From Microcaldota archaeon (lineage in GTDB: Archaea > Micrarchaeota > Micrarchaeia > Micrarchaeales > Micrarchaeaceae), in contig JAJYYB010000018.1 in the NCBI GenBank assembly GCA_021801355.1, forward strand, positions 1-64,000: a DNA stretch of 64,000 nucleotides, read 5' to 3'. Both the position numbers and the translations under genes were made by a program. This document shows, in pieces, positions 34,414 through 42,931 of this stretch (position 1 is the stretch's first letter; every line of letters starts with the position of its first letter). The notes under the pieces were generated by a model. That model searched no databases, was not told the origin of the DNA, and saw only the letters and a list, made by a program, of their open reading frames with translations.

Positions 34414-35112
34414 ATGTATCCTAACGTACAAGCATACGACAGGGGAGTCATGTTTAGTCCTGATGGAAGGCTTTTCCAGGTGGAATACGCGAGAGAGGCC
34501 GTCAGGAGGGGGGCGACCTCAGTAGGCATAGTGGCCACTGACGGGGTGGTACTGGTAGCGCACAAGAACATAAACGACCCGCTTGCTGTAGCAAGCACTA
34601 TACAGAAGATATTCAGGATAGACTCATTCATAGGCGCGACGTACAGCGGCATGGTATCAGACGGACTGCACGTGGTCAACGCGATGAGGGGGAAGACACA
34701 GACCCACAGGATGATTTATGATGAGACCGAGTCCATAGAGATGGTGGCAAAGGAGATATCCGAGGAGATGCAGGCGGCGACGCAGTACGGAGGCATAAGG
34801 CCTTACGCGATATCGCTGCTCATAGGTGGAATAGGCGGCGGCAGGCCGAGCCTCTTCGAGATAGAGCCGGGAGCCTCGTACCTTGGTTACAAGGCCGATG
34901 CGATAGGCATGGGAAAGAAGGTCGCAGAGGAGATGCTTGTGAAGGAGTACAAGGACGGCATGACCGTGCAGGACGCGATAGCCCTCGGTGTGGGCATAGT
35001 GAAGAAGGTAAACGAGAAGAAGTTAGGGGAAGACAACGTTGATATTTCAGTAATTAAGGCCGACACGGGGTACCAAATGCTACAGCCTCAGGAAATCTCC
35101 AAGTACCTCTAG
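34414..35112 (+). CDS. psmA: Proteasome subunit alpha
   Basis: The N-terminal gate segment YDRGVMFSPDGRLFQVEYAREAV is the alpha-subunit signature (shown in part: SPDGRLFQVEYA). AVKRG-type text is RRGATSVGI. The remaining family blocks are GATYSGMVSDG, IGGIGGGRPSLFEIEPGAS and DAIALGV. Length (232 aa) is slightly short for the family. It forms the outer ring that gates the 20S proteasome. It is followed after 10 bp by SBDS. Confidence 0.97.
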   Translation: MYPNVQAYDRGVMFSPDGRLFQVEYAREAVRRGATSVGIVATDGVVLVAHKNINDPLAVASTIQKIFRIDSFIGATYSGMVSDGLHVVNAMRGKTQTHRMIYDETESIEMVAKEISEEMQAATQYGGIRPYAISLLIGGIGGGRPSLFEIEPGASYLGYKADAIGMGKKVAEEMLVKEYKDGMTVQDAIALGVGIVKKVNEKKLGEDNVDISVIKADTGYQMLQPQEISKYL

Positions 35113-35122
35113 TGTGGTATGG

Positions 35123-35803
35123 ATGTCCAAGACTGTAATAGCAAAATACTCGCGGAACGGCGAGGATTTCGAACTCTTTATAGATGCCGACATGGCTTAC
35201 GAGTACATAACTGGCAAGCGGAGCGATCCGGTTACTGTGCTAGAAGTCGAGGAGATATTCAAGGATGCCAGGAAAGGGGAGAGGCAGAGCGAGGAGAAGG
35301 TCAAGAAGATATTCGGGACCGCAGAGCTCAGCAAGGTCGCTGCCGTAATCCTGAAGAACGGCGACGTTCCGATAACTACGGAGCAGCGCAGCAAGCTGAC
35401 CGAGGAGAAGAGGAAGCAGATAATAGAGATAATATCGAAGAACTCGATAGACCCTAGGACTAACGCGCCGAACCCACCGCTAAGGATAGAGAACGCGATG
35501 AAGGAAGCGAGGGTATCGATAGACCCTTTCAAGAACGCCAACGAACAGGTTGAGGAGGTCGTGAAGAAGATAAGCCTCCTTGTGCCGATAAAGTTCACAA
35601 CCGCGAAGTTGCAGGTCACGATTCCTGCTGAATTCTCGAACCGATGCTATGGAATACTTAAGCAGTTCGGGCTGAAGACCGAGCAGTGGCTGAACAACGG
35701 AAGCCTGCAGGCTACGCTCGAGTTCCCAGCAGGGATGCAAAACGACTTCTTCGACAGGATAAACAGCGCCACGCAGGGCAGGGCTGAGATAAAGCTTCTA
35801 TGA
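35123..35803 (+). CDS. sdo1: Ribosome maturation protein SBDS
   Basis: The three-domain SBDS/Sdo1 protein helps release aIF6 from the large subunit. Visible blocks are VIAKYSRNGEDFELFID, EIFKDARKGERQSEEKVKKIF, SIDPRTNAPNPPLRIENAM and IPAEFSNRCYGILKQFG. Length (226 aa) is normal. ATG 35123 is chosen; GTG 35114 adds three residues. It lies between psmA and rrp4, the usual archaeal order. Confidence 0.96.
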   Translation: MSKTVIAKYSRNGEDFELFIDADMAYEYITGKRSDPVTVLEVEEIFKDARKGERQSEEKVKKIFGTAELSKVAAVILKNGDVPITTEQRSKLTEEKRKQIIEIISKNSIDPRTNAPNPPLRIENAMKEARVSIDPFKNANEQVEEVVKKISLLVPIKFTTAKLQVTIPAEFSNRCYGILKQFGLKTEQWLNNGSLQATLEFPAGMQNDFFDRINSATQGRAEIKLL

Positions 35804-35843
35804 ATTAATGAATTACGTTTTGATTTTGCTTGAGTGATTCCCA

Positions 35844-36458
35844 ATGAGAGAGATTGTTGTCCCGGGTGATGTCGTAGCCGAGAGGCCCATGAGGATGCAC
35901 AACTCGTACATCTACGGCAACCGAACGTATGCAGCCACAGTAGGGCTTTTTGACAAGGAGCACAACGAGATAATACCGCTCGAGGGCGGATGGGTGCCGC
36001 ACATAGAGGATGCCGTAATAGGCATAGTGAAGAACGTTAAGAACAGCGTGTATGAGGTCGATTTATCGTATTTCAAGAGGAGCATACTCATAGGAAGCAA
36101 GTTCGAGACCCACCCGATGAAGAGGGGCGACGTGATAGAGGCCTCGATAAAGGACATAGAGGACAGGAGGACGATAATACTTTACAGGGAAAGGGTGCTG
36201 CGCGGTGGCACGATGATCGAGGTAAAGGCATCGAAGGTGCCGAGGATCATAGGGAAGAACAGCACGATGATAAACCAGATAGCGGAGTTCACGAGGACGA
36301 GCATAACTGTAGGCAGGAACGGAGTGATATGGGTGCGCGGGGAGGATGTGGAGCTCGCGACGGAGGCCATACTGAAGGTCGAGAGGGAGGCCCATGTAGC
36401 TGGATTGACTGAGAGGATAAAGATGATGTTGGAAGAGAGAACGAAAACGGGTGAATGA
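35844..36458 (+). CDS. rrp4: Exosome RNA-binding subunit Rrp4
   Basis: Rrp4 caps the archaeal exosome. An N-terminal domain (VVPGDVVAERPMRM), an S1 domain (AVIGIVKNVKNSVYEVDL, MKRGDVIEASIKDI) and a KH domain (VKASKVPRIIGKNSTMINQI) are visible in order. Length is 204 aa. Its stop abuts the Rrp41 start. Confidence 0.96.
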   Translation: MREIVVPGDVVAERPMRMHNSYIYGNRTYAATVGLFDKEHNEIIPLEGGWVPHIEDAVIGIVKNVKNSVYEVDLSYFKRSILIGSKFETHPMKRGDVIEASIKDIEDRRTIILYRERVLRGGTMIEVKASKVPRIIGKNSTMINQIAEFTRTSITVGRNGVIWVRGEDVELATEAILKVEREAHVAGLTERIKMMLEERTKTGE

Positions 36459-37208
36459 ATGGCTTCTAAAGCTAATAAACCGGAATTGATTGTGAAAGGC
36501 AGGAGGATTGACGGCAGGGACTTCAACGAGTTGAGGCCGATAAAGATAGAGGCGGGCATATTGAAGAACGCGGACGGCTCGGCTTATGTCGAGTGGGGCA
36601 ACAACAAGATACTCGCAGCAGTTTACGGCCCGAAGGAGGCGATGCCGAAGCACATAGCTGACCCTGCCAAGGCCATAATAAAGTGCAGGTACGCTATGGC
36701 GCCATTCTCGTCTCTTGCTGAGCACGGGAGGACTGGCCCGAACAGGAGAGCCATAGAGATATCAAAGGTCACGAAGGAGGTCTTCGAGAACGTAGTGATA
36801 CTTAGCGAGTTCCCGAACAGCGAGATAGACGTATTCATAGAGGTTCTGCAGGGCGACGGCGGTACGAGGGCTGCAGGCATAACGGCCGCATCGGTGGCGC
36901 TTGCGAACGCCGGGATATTCATGAGGGATCTTGTCTATGCGGTGAGCGCGGGTAGGATAGAGGACAAGATAGTGCTTGACTTCAACATGATCGAGGACAA
37001 TTACTCCGAGGCGGACATGCCAATGGCCATAGCGCCGAGGAACAACGAGGTGCTGCTGCTCCAGATGGACGGCGGCCTAGACAGGGACCAGCTGAAGCAG
37101 GCTATTGGGATGGTGCTCGAGGCGGGGAAGGAGATAAGCAGGCTGCAGAGGCAGGCTCTCAAGGAGGATTACAGCAGGGTGGAGGAGAGCGCTAGGGGGA
37201 ACAAGTGA
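36459..37208 (+). CDS. rrp41: Exosome catalytic subunit Rrp41
   Basis: The RNase PH-fold phosphorolytic subunit degrades RNA 3' to 5'. Motifs include RRIDGRDFNELRPI, GSAYVEWGNNKILAAVYGPKEA, GRTGPNRRAIEIS and LQGDGGTRAAGITAAS; the D residues in IVLDFNMIEDNYSEADMP are the catalytic region. Length 249 aa. Forms the hexamer with Rrp42. Confidence 0.97.
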   Translation: MASKANKPELIVKGRRIDGRDFNELRPIKIEAGILKNADGSAYVEWGNNKILAAVYGPKEAMPKHIADPAKAIIKCRYAMAPFSSLAEHGRTGPNRRAIEISKVTKEVFENVVILSEFPNSEIDVFIEVLQGDGGTRAAGITAASVALANAGIFMRDLVYAVSAGRIEDKIVLDFNMIEDNYSEADMPMAIAPRNNEVLLLQMDGGLDRDQLKQAIGMVLEAGKEISRLQRQALKEDYSRVEESARGNK

Positions 37209-37214
37209 GGTGAT
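37207..37214 (+). promoter_or_regulatory. Strong Shine-Dalgarno site for rrp42
   Basis: GAGGTGAT lies four bases before ATG 37219 and overlaps the rrp41 stop. It decides the rrp42 start against the GTG contained within it. Confidence 0.8.
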
Positions 37215-37218
37215 TAGT

Positions 37219-38013
37219 ATGGAAGCAATAGATTCTATAAAGAGCAATTACATAAGGGAGCTTTTGAACAACGGCGCGAGGGAGGATTCGAGGGGGCCTT
37301 ACGACTTCAGGAGCATAATGATAAAGACGGGCGTGATAGAGCACGCCGAGGGATCCGCGCAGGTAGACCTCGGAGCAACGAAGGTTTTGGCAGGAGTGAA
37401 GCTGGCGGACGGTGCGCCCATGGCAGACACGCCCGACCAGGGCACTATAAGCATGTCGGCTGAACTTCTTCCGCTCGCATCTGCAGACTATGAGATGGGA
37501 CCTCCGAGCCCCCAATCCATAGAGCTCGCAAGAGTGGTCGACAGGGGGATAAGGGCAGGAAACTGCGTAGCCCTTGAAGACCTTATCCTTGGCGAGGGCA
37601 AGTGCTGGAACGTTTTCGTAGACATATACATACTTAACTATGACGGCAACCTGTTCGATGCGAGCGAGCTCGCCGCGATGGCCGCGCTCATGACGACCAA
37701 GGTGCCCAAGTACGAGGACGAGAAGGTAATCAGGGAGGAAAGAGTTAAAGACATTAAGCTGAATAATATAGTCACGTCATCGACGTTCGCCAAGATAGGC
37801 GGGCACCTCGTGCTTGACATGAACAGGAACGAGGAGAACGCTGCGGACGCAAGGCTCACCATAGCCAGCGACGGTAATGTCGTGAGGGCGATGCAGAAGG
37901 GGCTGAACGGCGGGATAACGGTGAACGAGATCGATGAGATGCTTGACGTCGCTTTCAAGAAGCACGGAGAGCTGAAGTCGCATTTGGAAAAAGCTACAAA
38001 CAGGTCTTTGTGA
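37219..38013 (+). CDS. rrp42: Exosome subunit Rrp42
   Basis: The inactive RNase PH-fold partner of Rrp41 provides RNA contacts in the ring. Blocks include REDSRGPYDFRSIMIKTG, GSAQVDLGATKVLAGVKL, ALEDLILGEGKCWNVFVDIYIL and GGITVNEIDEMLDVAFKK. Length 264 aa. The stop overlaps the eL43 start (TGATG). Confidence 0.96.
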   Translation: MEAIDSIKSNYIRELLNNGAREDSRGPYDFRSIMIKTGVIEHAEGSAQVDLGATKVLAGVKLADGAPMADTPDQGTISMSAELLPLASADYEMGPPSPQSIELARVVDRGIRAGNCVALEDLILGEGKCWNVFVDIYILNYDGNLFDASELAAMAALMTTKVPKYEDEKVIREERVKDIKLNNIVTSSTFAKIGGHLVLDMNRNEENAADARLTIASDGNVVRAMQKGLNGGITVNEIDEMLDVAFKKHGELKSHLEKATNRSL

Positions 38014-38252
38014 TGTCTAATGCAAGTATAAGGTACGGTGCAAGAATAAGGAAGATGAATGCTGCGGTCAAGCGCGAGAAGCAGGCGCTCTACAAGTGCG
38101 AGGTGTGCGGCAAGATGTCTGTCAAGAGGATAAGCACGAGCATATGGAGGTGCAGGCACTGCAACACCACATACGCAGGAGGCGCTTACTCCATGACTAC
38201 CACTGCTGGAGAGGCTGCAAAGAGCCTTGTGCAGAGCCTTTCACGCCAGTGA
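38013..38252 (+). CDS. rpl37ae: Ribosomal protein eL43 (L37Ae)
   Basis: The 79-residue zinc-ribbon protein has the family pattern RYGARIRKMNAAVKREKQ, YKCEVCGKMSVKR and WRCRHCNTTYAGGAYSMTT. Both CxxC pairs are present. It is translationally coupled to rrp42 and occupies its normal superoperon place. Confidence 0.97.
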   Translation: MSNASIRYGARIRKMNAAVKREKQALYKCEVCGKMSVKRISTSIWRCRHCNTTYAGGAYSMTTTAGEAAKSLVQSLSRQ

Positions 38253-38264
38253 TCAGGTTTTTTG

Positions 38265-38621
38265 ATGCTCAAGGTAACCTTTGACCCGATCAAGGAGCTT
38301 ATAGTGCACGAAGTGCTCAAGGTGGACTACGACGACCTGCTCAGGGAGAGGATAACACCTGCCGGATCGGCGCCGCTCTGCTGGTGCAACGGCTACCTTT
38401 TCAGTTTCGCCTCGCTCCCGTTCTCGAAGGCAGTCATATCGGATTACCTTGAAGGGAAGGTGCATTGGGCTGAGGTGCATTACACGGAGATGAAGAGCTA
38501 TACTCCGATATTGGAGCTCAACGATGAGCATTATACTGGGACGCAGAAGATAAGGGCCATAGACACGAGCAGGTCTGGGCTGCATACTGAATTCACCAAG
38601 TGGCTCAAAAAGAACAGGTGA
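38265..38621 (+). CDS. Unrecognised protein in the superoperon (118 aa)
   Basis: The product (MLKVTFDPIKELIVHEV, PLCWCNGYLFSFASLPFSK, AEVHYTEMKSYTPILELND, RSGLHTEFTKWLKKNR) has no family I recognise. The place between eL43 and RpoP usually holds Pcc1 or a Brix protein, but the sequence does not fit either by eye. The CWC pair and mixed beta/alpha pattern suggest a small folded domain. ATG 38265 follows a T-rich stretch; RpoP starts five bases after its stop. Confidence 0.65.
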   Translation: MLKVTFDPIKELIVHEVLKVDYDDLLRERITPAGSAPLCWCNGYLFSFASLPFSKAVISDYLEGKVHWAEVHYTEMKSYTPILELNDEHYTGTQKIRAIDTSRSGLHTEFTKWLKKNR

Positions 38622-38625
38622 TTGT

Positions 38626-38757
38626 TTGGCGTACGCATGCACACATTGTGGAAAGAAGATAAAGCAGCTTGAGAGCTTCATAAGATGCCCATACTGCGGA
38701 GGCAGGGTCCTACTTAAGGAGAGGCCCAACATAGCGCGTGAAGTGACAACTGATTAA
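38626..38757 (+). CDS. rpoP: DNA-directed RNA polymerase subunit P (Rpb12-like)
   Basis: This 43-residue protein (MAYACTHCGKKIKQLESF, then IRCPYCGGRVLLKERPN) has the two CxxC pairs and the C-terminal VLLKERP motif of archaeal Rpo12. It starts with TTG 38626, three bases after AGGTGAT. It is the last gene of the superoperon. Confidence 0.95.
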   Translation: MAYACTHCGKKIKQLESFIRCPYCGGRVLLKERPNIAREVTTD

Positions 38758-38830
38758 GTGAGCGGAGCCATTATCACTTCGCCCTTTTTCTTGCGAGACC
38801 GGCTTTGTTAGGCAGTTGGCAGTTTCCCTT

Positions 38831-39079
38831 TCACTTCGGCGCGCTGCTTACTATTATCGACTGTGAGACGCTCTTGACCCTCTCGTACTTCACGCTGTTC
38901 TTAGCGAGCACCTGCGCGGTATTGTCGCTCCTTATGACGTCGTCTATCTTTGTAAGAAGGAGGCTGTACACTGCGCCCTTCTCGAAGTCTATTATTATAT
39001 CTCCGACCGCACCCATTATCTGCCCTGAGCTGCTTATAATCTGCTTGCCGTAGAGGTCAGAAAGCATTATGTTCGCCAT
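38831..39079 (-). CDS. PRC-barrel domain protein
   Basis: The 82-residue protein matches small archaeal PRC-barrel proteins: MLSDLYGKQIISSSGQIMGAVGDIIIDFEKG, then a beta-rich end (shown by key residues L, GK, G, GxVxD). They are thought to aid RNA or cell-division processes in archaea (CdpB-like members exist). GGTGTG precedes ATG 39079; two further residues upstream are possible. Confidence 0.85.
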   Translation of the reverse strand: MANIMLSDLYGKQIISSSGQIMGAVGDIIIDFEKGAVYSLLLTKIDDVIRSDNTAQVLAKNSVKYERVKSVSQSIIVSSAPK

Positions 39080-39094
39080 TTTCACACCAAATAA

Positions 39095-39643
39095 TCATTT
39101 TATGCTTGTTATCTTTTTGGATGACAATATTCTTATTATGTAGCCCTTGAGCTCGGCCACGAAGGCTGGCTTGTCGGCCGAGAGCTCCTTCAGCTCCTGC
39201 TCGGTGAACATCTCCTTGTTGTTCAGGACCAGGTACTCGAGGTATTCATCAGTGAGGTAATAGCTCTGCGCCCTGCAGTTCTTGCAGGTATAGAGCGGCA
39301 GGACGGGCAGCATGTCGCTGCTCCTGAACTCCTCGACGTACCTGCGCAGCTCCTTCTTGCCGCAGTTAGGGCATTCCCTGTCGAATGTGACCTCCTTGTA
39401 ATCGGCTTTCGCCACCTCGTCCAGCTGGAGCGACCTTATGAAATCGTCCGATATCTCTCGCAGCAGCTTGCTATCGTGGTCTATGAGCCTCTGCGCCATT
39501 ATGGAGCCATCGGCGTTGAAAGTCACTTCCAGGACCTTCTGCTTCGCCGGCTCCCAGAGCTTAGTTATGGCGCGCCCGCCAGATGAATAGTCAAGCCTTA
39601 TGCGCCCGTCGCTGCTCTCCGACATATAGGCCTTGCCCGTCAC
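39095..39643 (-). CDS. Zinc-ribbon protein of unknown function
   Basis: The 182-residue product has an N-terminal beta-like part (IRLDYSSGGRAITKLWE), a zinc ribbon (CPNCGKKEL ... YTCKNCRAQSYYL) and a helical C terminus. The ribbon resembles that of transcription- or RNA-linked proteins. The family is not recognised. GTG 39643 starts where the histone gene stops; ATG 39625 is an alternative. Confidence 0.65.
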   Translation of the reverse strand: MTGKAYMSESSDGRIRLDYSSGGRAITKLWEPAKQKVLEVTFNADGSIMAQRLIDHDSKLLREISDDFIRSLQLDEVAKADYKEVTFDRECPNCGKKELRRYVEEFRSSDMLPVLPLYTCKNCRAQSYYLTDEYLEYLVLNNKEMFTEQELKELSADKPAFVAELKGYIIRILSSKKITSIK

Positions 39644-39883
39644 TCAATCCCCGAACTTTAGCCTGTACGCCTCGATGTCCTCCTCGAGGACGGTCTTGCG
39701 CTTCTTCTCCTTGGACCTCTCTACAGCGTACTTGGCTATCTTGTTGGCCTTCTGGTCGAGCATCTGCGATATCGCCTCGGCTGCGCTGTCGCTTATTATC
39801 GCGCCGAAGTTCTCGCGCACTATCTTTTTAACTGCCGACTTTGGGATTTTCTGCATGGAATCAGCACTCAAGATCCTCATCAT
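39644..39883 (-). CDS. Archaeal histone
   Basis: The product has the histone fold pattern: IPKSAVKKIVRENFGAIISDSAAEAISQML, then KANKIAKYAVERSKEKKRKTVLEEDIEAYRLKFG (key residues RKTV..EDI). It wraps DNA as homo- or heterodimers. An ATG at 39856 gives the more standard N terminus; the frame to 39883 adds nine residues. A TTTATTTATT box at about 39932-39943 on this strand serves as promoter. Confidence 0.92.
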   Translation of the reverse strand: MMRILSADSMQKIPKSAVKKIVRENFGAIISDSAAEAISQMLDQKANKIAKYAVERSKEKKRKTVLEEDIEAYRLKFGD

Positions 39884-39978
39884 AGCCTAAGCTCAGAGCG
39901 CTAGATCATCACAATAGGCTTGTATAGCCAATAAATAAAAAGGTTGTGCACGGCGACGTGAGACTGCACACGGACGGC

Positions 39979-40557
39979 TCATTTCCTGAGCATTGAGCCG
40001 GAGCCGCCCTGCTTTATGCCGAGCATCTCGCGTATCTCCTCCTTGGCCTCGTCTGTCAGCTCGAAGTCCATTATCATTATCGATGTATAGACAGCGAGCG
40101 CGGTCTTCATAGGCTTGGACGAAATCTCCAGGTCCGCAAGCGCCTTCTCATCCGTATTGAAGTTGCTGCTCGCCTGAAGGGCCTTCCTGAGCTCGCCATC
40201 CGACGGCTTCGTCCCTCCGTTAGCCTGCGTCATCGACCTTTCTAGGGAGTTGAGCTTGCTCAATGATGCATATGAAAGCGTTTCCACCTTGGCTGCCATC
40301 TCCGGAGACATCGACTGCGTAACGCCATCAAGCTCCCTCTGGGAATCCTGCATCACACCTATGCAGGAGAGCACCTCCTTCCTGTCGAATTCGCCCAGCT
40401 CCACCTTTGAAAGGTCGGAGTACATGCGCGTGAGTATGTCCTGCACTGCGTCGTGGTATTCCTGTATTGTAGTTATTGCCTTTGTAGCAACATAAGGAAC
40501 GCTTTTTGATGCCATATTGATTACCATTTTCACTGACGTTAATACTGACTCGCTCAA
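39979..40557 (-). CDS. Helical protein of unknown function (192 aa)
   Basis: The sequence is mostly amphipathic helix (YHDAVQDILTRMYSDLSKVE, LADLEISSKPMKTALAVYTS, LTDEAKEEIREMLGIKQGG). The N terminus has an uncharged segment that could associate with membrane. No motif or family is recognised. ATG 40557 or 40527 are possible starts. Placed between the histone and the thioredoxin gene, divergent from the latter. Confidence 0.6.
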   Translation of the reverse strand: MSESVLTSVKMVINMASKSVPYVATKAITTIQEYHDAVQDILTRMYSDLSKVELGEFDRKEVLSCIGVMQDSQRELDGVTQSMSPEMAAKVETLSYASLSKLNSLERSMTQANGGTKPSDGELRKALQASSNFNTDEKALADLEISSKPMKTALAVYTSIMIMDFELTDEAKEEIREMLGIKQGGSGSMLRK

Positions 40558-40693
40558 CGTATTTAAATGCTATTGAGATGCCAATTTAGAGCTTGGACGC
40601 AAAGATGCAGCCCGGGGAATCAGCGACAATTTTTTATAACCTGCCATAAATAGTTATAAATAATAAAACTGAGAAATAATACACGTGGATATT

Positions 40694-41014
40694 ATGGCAG
40701 TAAAAGACGTAGACGAGAAGTCGTTTGATGAGGAAGTGCTGAAATCCAAGATGCCTGTGATAGTCGATCTCTGGGCTCCGTGGTGCGGACCTTGCAGGAT
40801 ATACAGCCCTATAATAGACGACGTCTCGAAGGACTATGAGAACAAGGTCAAGTTCGTGAAGGTAAATGTCGACGAGAACGAGAACCTTGCGGGCAAGTAC
40901 AATGTCGAGAGCATACCGACCACGCTGCTCATACAGAACGGCAACATAAAGGCCATGAGGGTGGGCACAGCTCCGAAGGAGGACTTGAAAAAGTGGATTA
41001 ACGGCTACCTCTGA
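40694..41014 (+). CDS. trxA: Thioredoxin
   Basis: The redox motif WAPWCGPCRIYSPI and the cis-Pro loop SIPTTLLIQNG identify a thioredoxin of normal length (106 aa). It reduces protein disulfides in the cytoplasm. ATG 40694 is preferred over GTG 40685. A TTATAAATAATAAAA stretch about 35-45 bp upstream is a promoter. Confidence 0.97.
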   Translation: MAVKDVDEKSFDEEVLKSKMPVIVDLWAPWCGPCRIYSPIIDDVSKDYENKVKFVKVNVDENENLAGKYNVESIPTTLLIQNGNIKAMRVGTAPKEDLKKWINGYL

Positions 41015-41082
41015 TCGGTTGCCTTATTTTACATCAAGCGCGATTGCACGGCCCTTGAGGGCCATTTGGACATGATGATCCT

Positions 41083-42357
41083 ATGCCTGACGTTCCGTTC
41101 CCCAGGGGTATGCGCGACCTCATGCCGAACGAGGCCCTTTTCAGGAACGTTGCGCTCAAGAAGATAGAGGGGGTCTTCCAGACTTTCGGCTTCCTTACGA
41201 TAGACACGCCCACGCTCGAATCACTCGACGTCCTCAAGGCTAAGAACGCCATAGGGGAGGACACCAAGCTAATATACGAGTTCAAGGATGAGAACCTGGG
41301 CCTTAGGTACGACCATACCGTATCGCTCGCCAGGTACTTCGGAATGCACCGAGACCTGCAGCTCCCGTTCAAGAGATACTACATAGGCAAGGCATGGAGG
41401 AGGGAGGAGCCGCAGAAGCTAAGGTACAGGGAGTTCACCCAGGCAGATATAGATATAATAGGCGGGAGCAGGGATTTCGTGGAGGCCGAGCTGATAGCTG
41501 CGGCGAGCAAGGCGCTGGACAGCATTGGCATAGAGCACATAATAAGATTCAGCAATAGGAAGCTAATAGACGCCGCGCTTCAGAAGCTCGGGGTGCCGCA
41601 GGAGAAGGTCCTAGGTGTCTTCAGGATTATAGACAAGCTCGATAAGGTGGGGGCGGACGGCGTCTCCCAAAGGCTGGGCGATTCAGGGGTGAATAACGAG
41701 GTAGTGGCGAAGGTGCTCTCGTTCATAACGTCTGGCGGAGAAAACGAGGACAGGATAGAGTACGCGGAAAACTTGCTTGGCAAACACGAATCAATCGGCG
41801 AAATCAGGTCTTTCTTGGCGGCGATGGAGCCGTACCAGATAAAAGGCGAGTTAAGGATCGACTTCTCACTTGTGAGAGGCCTGGACTACTACACGGGAAC
41901 TGTGTTCGAGTTCGCTAGCGCTGAAAACGAGAAAGGTCCGTCCATAGGCAGTGGCGGCAGGTACGACAACCTGATAGGGCTTTACGGAGGCAAGACGGTT
42001 CCGGCTGCAGGAGCCTCCATAGGGGTAGACAGGGTTCTGGACCTGCTAGGTTTCTCCGCGTCGCCGCAATCCAGCTATGCAAAGGTTTTCATCGCCGAGA
42101 TAAACGACCAGAGCCACAATTATGCGGTCAAGGTCGCCAAGGCTCTAAGGGAAAAAGCCATAGAGACCGACCTGAATGTTGCTTCAAGGAATCTCTCCAA
42201 CCAGTTGGCATATGCGAACGCACTTAAGTTCAAGTACGCCATAGTGGTGGGGCCTGCTGAAGAGAAGCTAGGGAAGGTCAAGCTCAAGAACCTGGTCAGC
42301 GGGGAAGAGAAACTGGTCATGATAGACGAAGCTATTAAAACGATAGGGACAGAATGA
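41083..42357 (+). CDS. hisS: Histidyl-tRNA synthetase
   Basis: A class II synthetase with GMRDLMPNE at the start, motif 2 YYIGKAWRREEPQKLRYREF, the HisRS block RGLDYYTGTVFEF, and motif 3 AAGASIGVDRVL. The anticodon-binding domain follows (AKVFIAEINDQ, VASRNLSNQLAYANALK). Length 424 aa is normal. Confidence 0.97.
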   Translation: MPDVPFPRGMRDLMPNEALFRNVALKKIEGVFQTFGFLTIDTPTLESLDVLKAKNAIGEDTKLIYEFKDENLGLRYDHTVSLARYFGMHRDLQLPFKRYYIGKAWRREEPQKLRYREFTQADIDIIGGSRDFVEAELIAAASKALDSIGIEHIIRFSNRKLIDAALQKLGVPQEKVLGVFRIIDKLDKVGADGVSQRLGDSGVNNEVVAKVLSFITSGGENEDRIEYAENLLGKHESIGEIRSFLAAMEPYQIKGELRIDFSLVRGLDYYTGTVFEFASAENEKGPSIGSGGRYDNLIGLYGGKTVPAAGASIGVDRVLDLLGFSASPQSSYAKVFIAEINDQSHNYAVKVAKALREKAIETDLNVASRNLSNQLAYANALKFKYAIVVGPAEEKLGKVKLKNLVSGEEKLVMIDEAIKTIGTE

Positions 42358-42385
42358 TTATGGCTTATCAGGGATCGTGGTTGTG

Positions 42386-42895
42386 ATGGCGAAATCCGAG
42401 TTGGACGAAATAACAAGGTCCGCATTGGAGAAGGGCGGCATACTCGTCAAGCTGTACTTTGATGTCCAGGACGCTGACAAGAGCAAGTTGCAGCCTCTTC
42501 TGGTGAATCTTATAAACGAGCACCTGCTCAAGGAGAAAGGCGTTATATACTGCTACGGCGCGGTAGAGGAGCCATTGGAGAAGGACAAGGTATTCATAAC
42601 GAGCGCCCAGGTCACGATGCTTGTGGACGGACTCACGCCGCTCATAAGCATAGCGTTCAACTATTCACCGGCAGGGATTGAGGTCCTTAAGCCTGACGAC
42701 AAGCTTGTTCTAAACGTAAACCAGCTGCAGTCGGCAATAATAGAGATATCGCAGGTCTCGTTCAACTATTCTAAGTACGTCCTGGAGAAGATCCTCAAGC
42801 CGGAGGAACTGAACGATATAAAGAAGCAGATAGAGGCCAGAACTGAACTTGGCAAGAGGATGATGGATCAAAGGAAGGACGAAAAGAAGCAATAG
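42386..42895 (+). CDS. Conserved-looking archaeal protein of unknown function
   Basis: The 169-residue product begins MAKSELDEITRSALEKGGI and has beta-like parts (LVKLYFDVQDADKSKLQPLL, VFITSAQVTMLVDGLTPLISI) and a charged helical tail (IKKQIEARTELGKRMMDQRK). No family is recognised. It lies 28 bp after hisS on the same strand. GTG 42377 would add three residues. Confidence 0.6.
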   Translation: MAKSELDEITRSALEKGGILVKLYFDVQDADKSKLQPLLVNLINEHLLKEKGVIYCYGAVEEPLEKDKVFITSAQVTMLVDGLTPLISIAFNYSPAGIEVLKPDDKLVLNVNQLQSAIIEISQVSFNYSKYVLEKILKPEELNDIKKQIEARTELGKRMMDQRKDEKKQ

Positions 42896-42931
42896 CTGAT
42901 CGGACAATCATCCAGTCTTACGGCGGGACAA

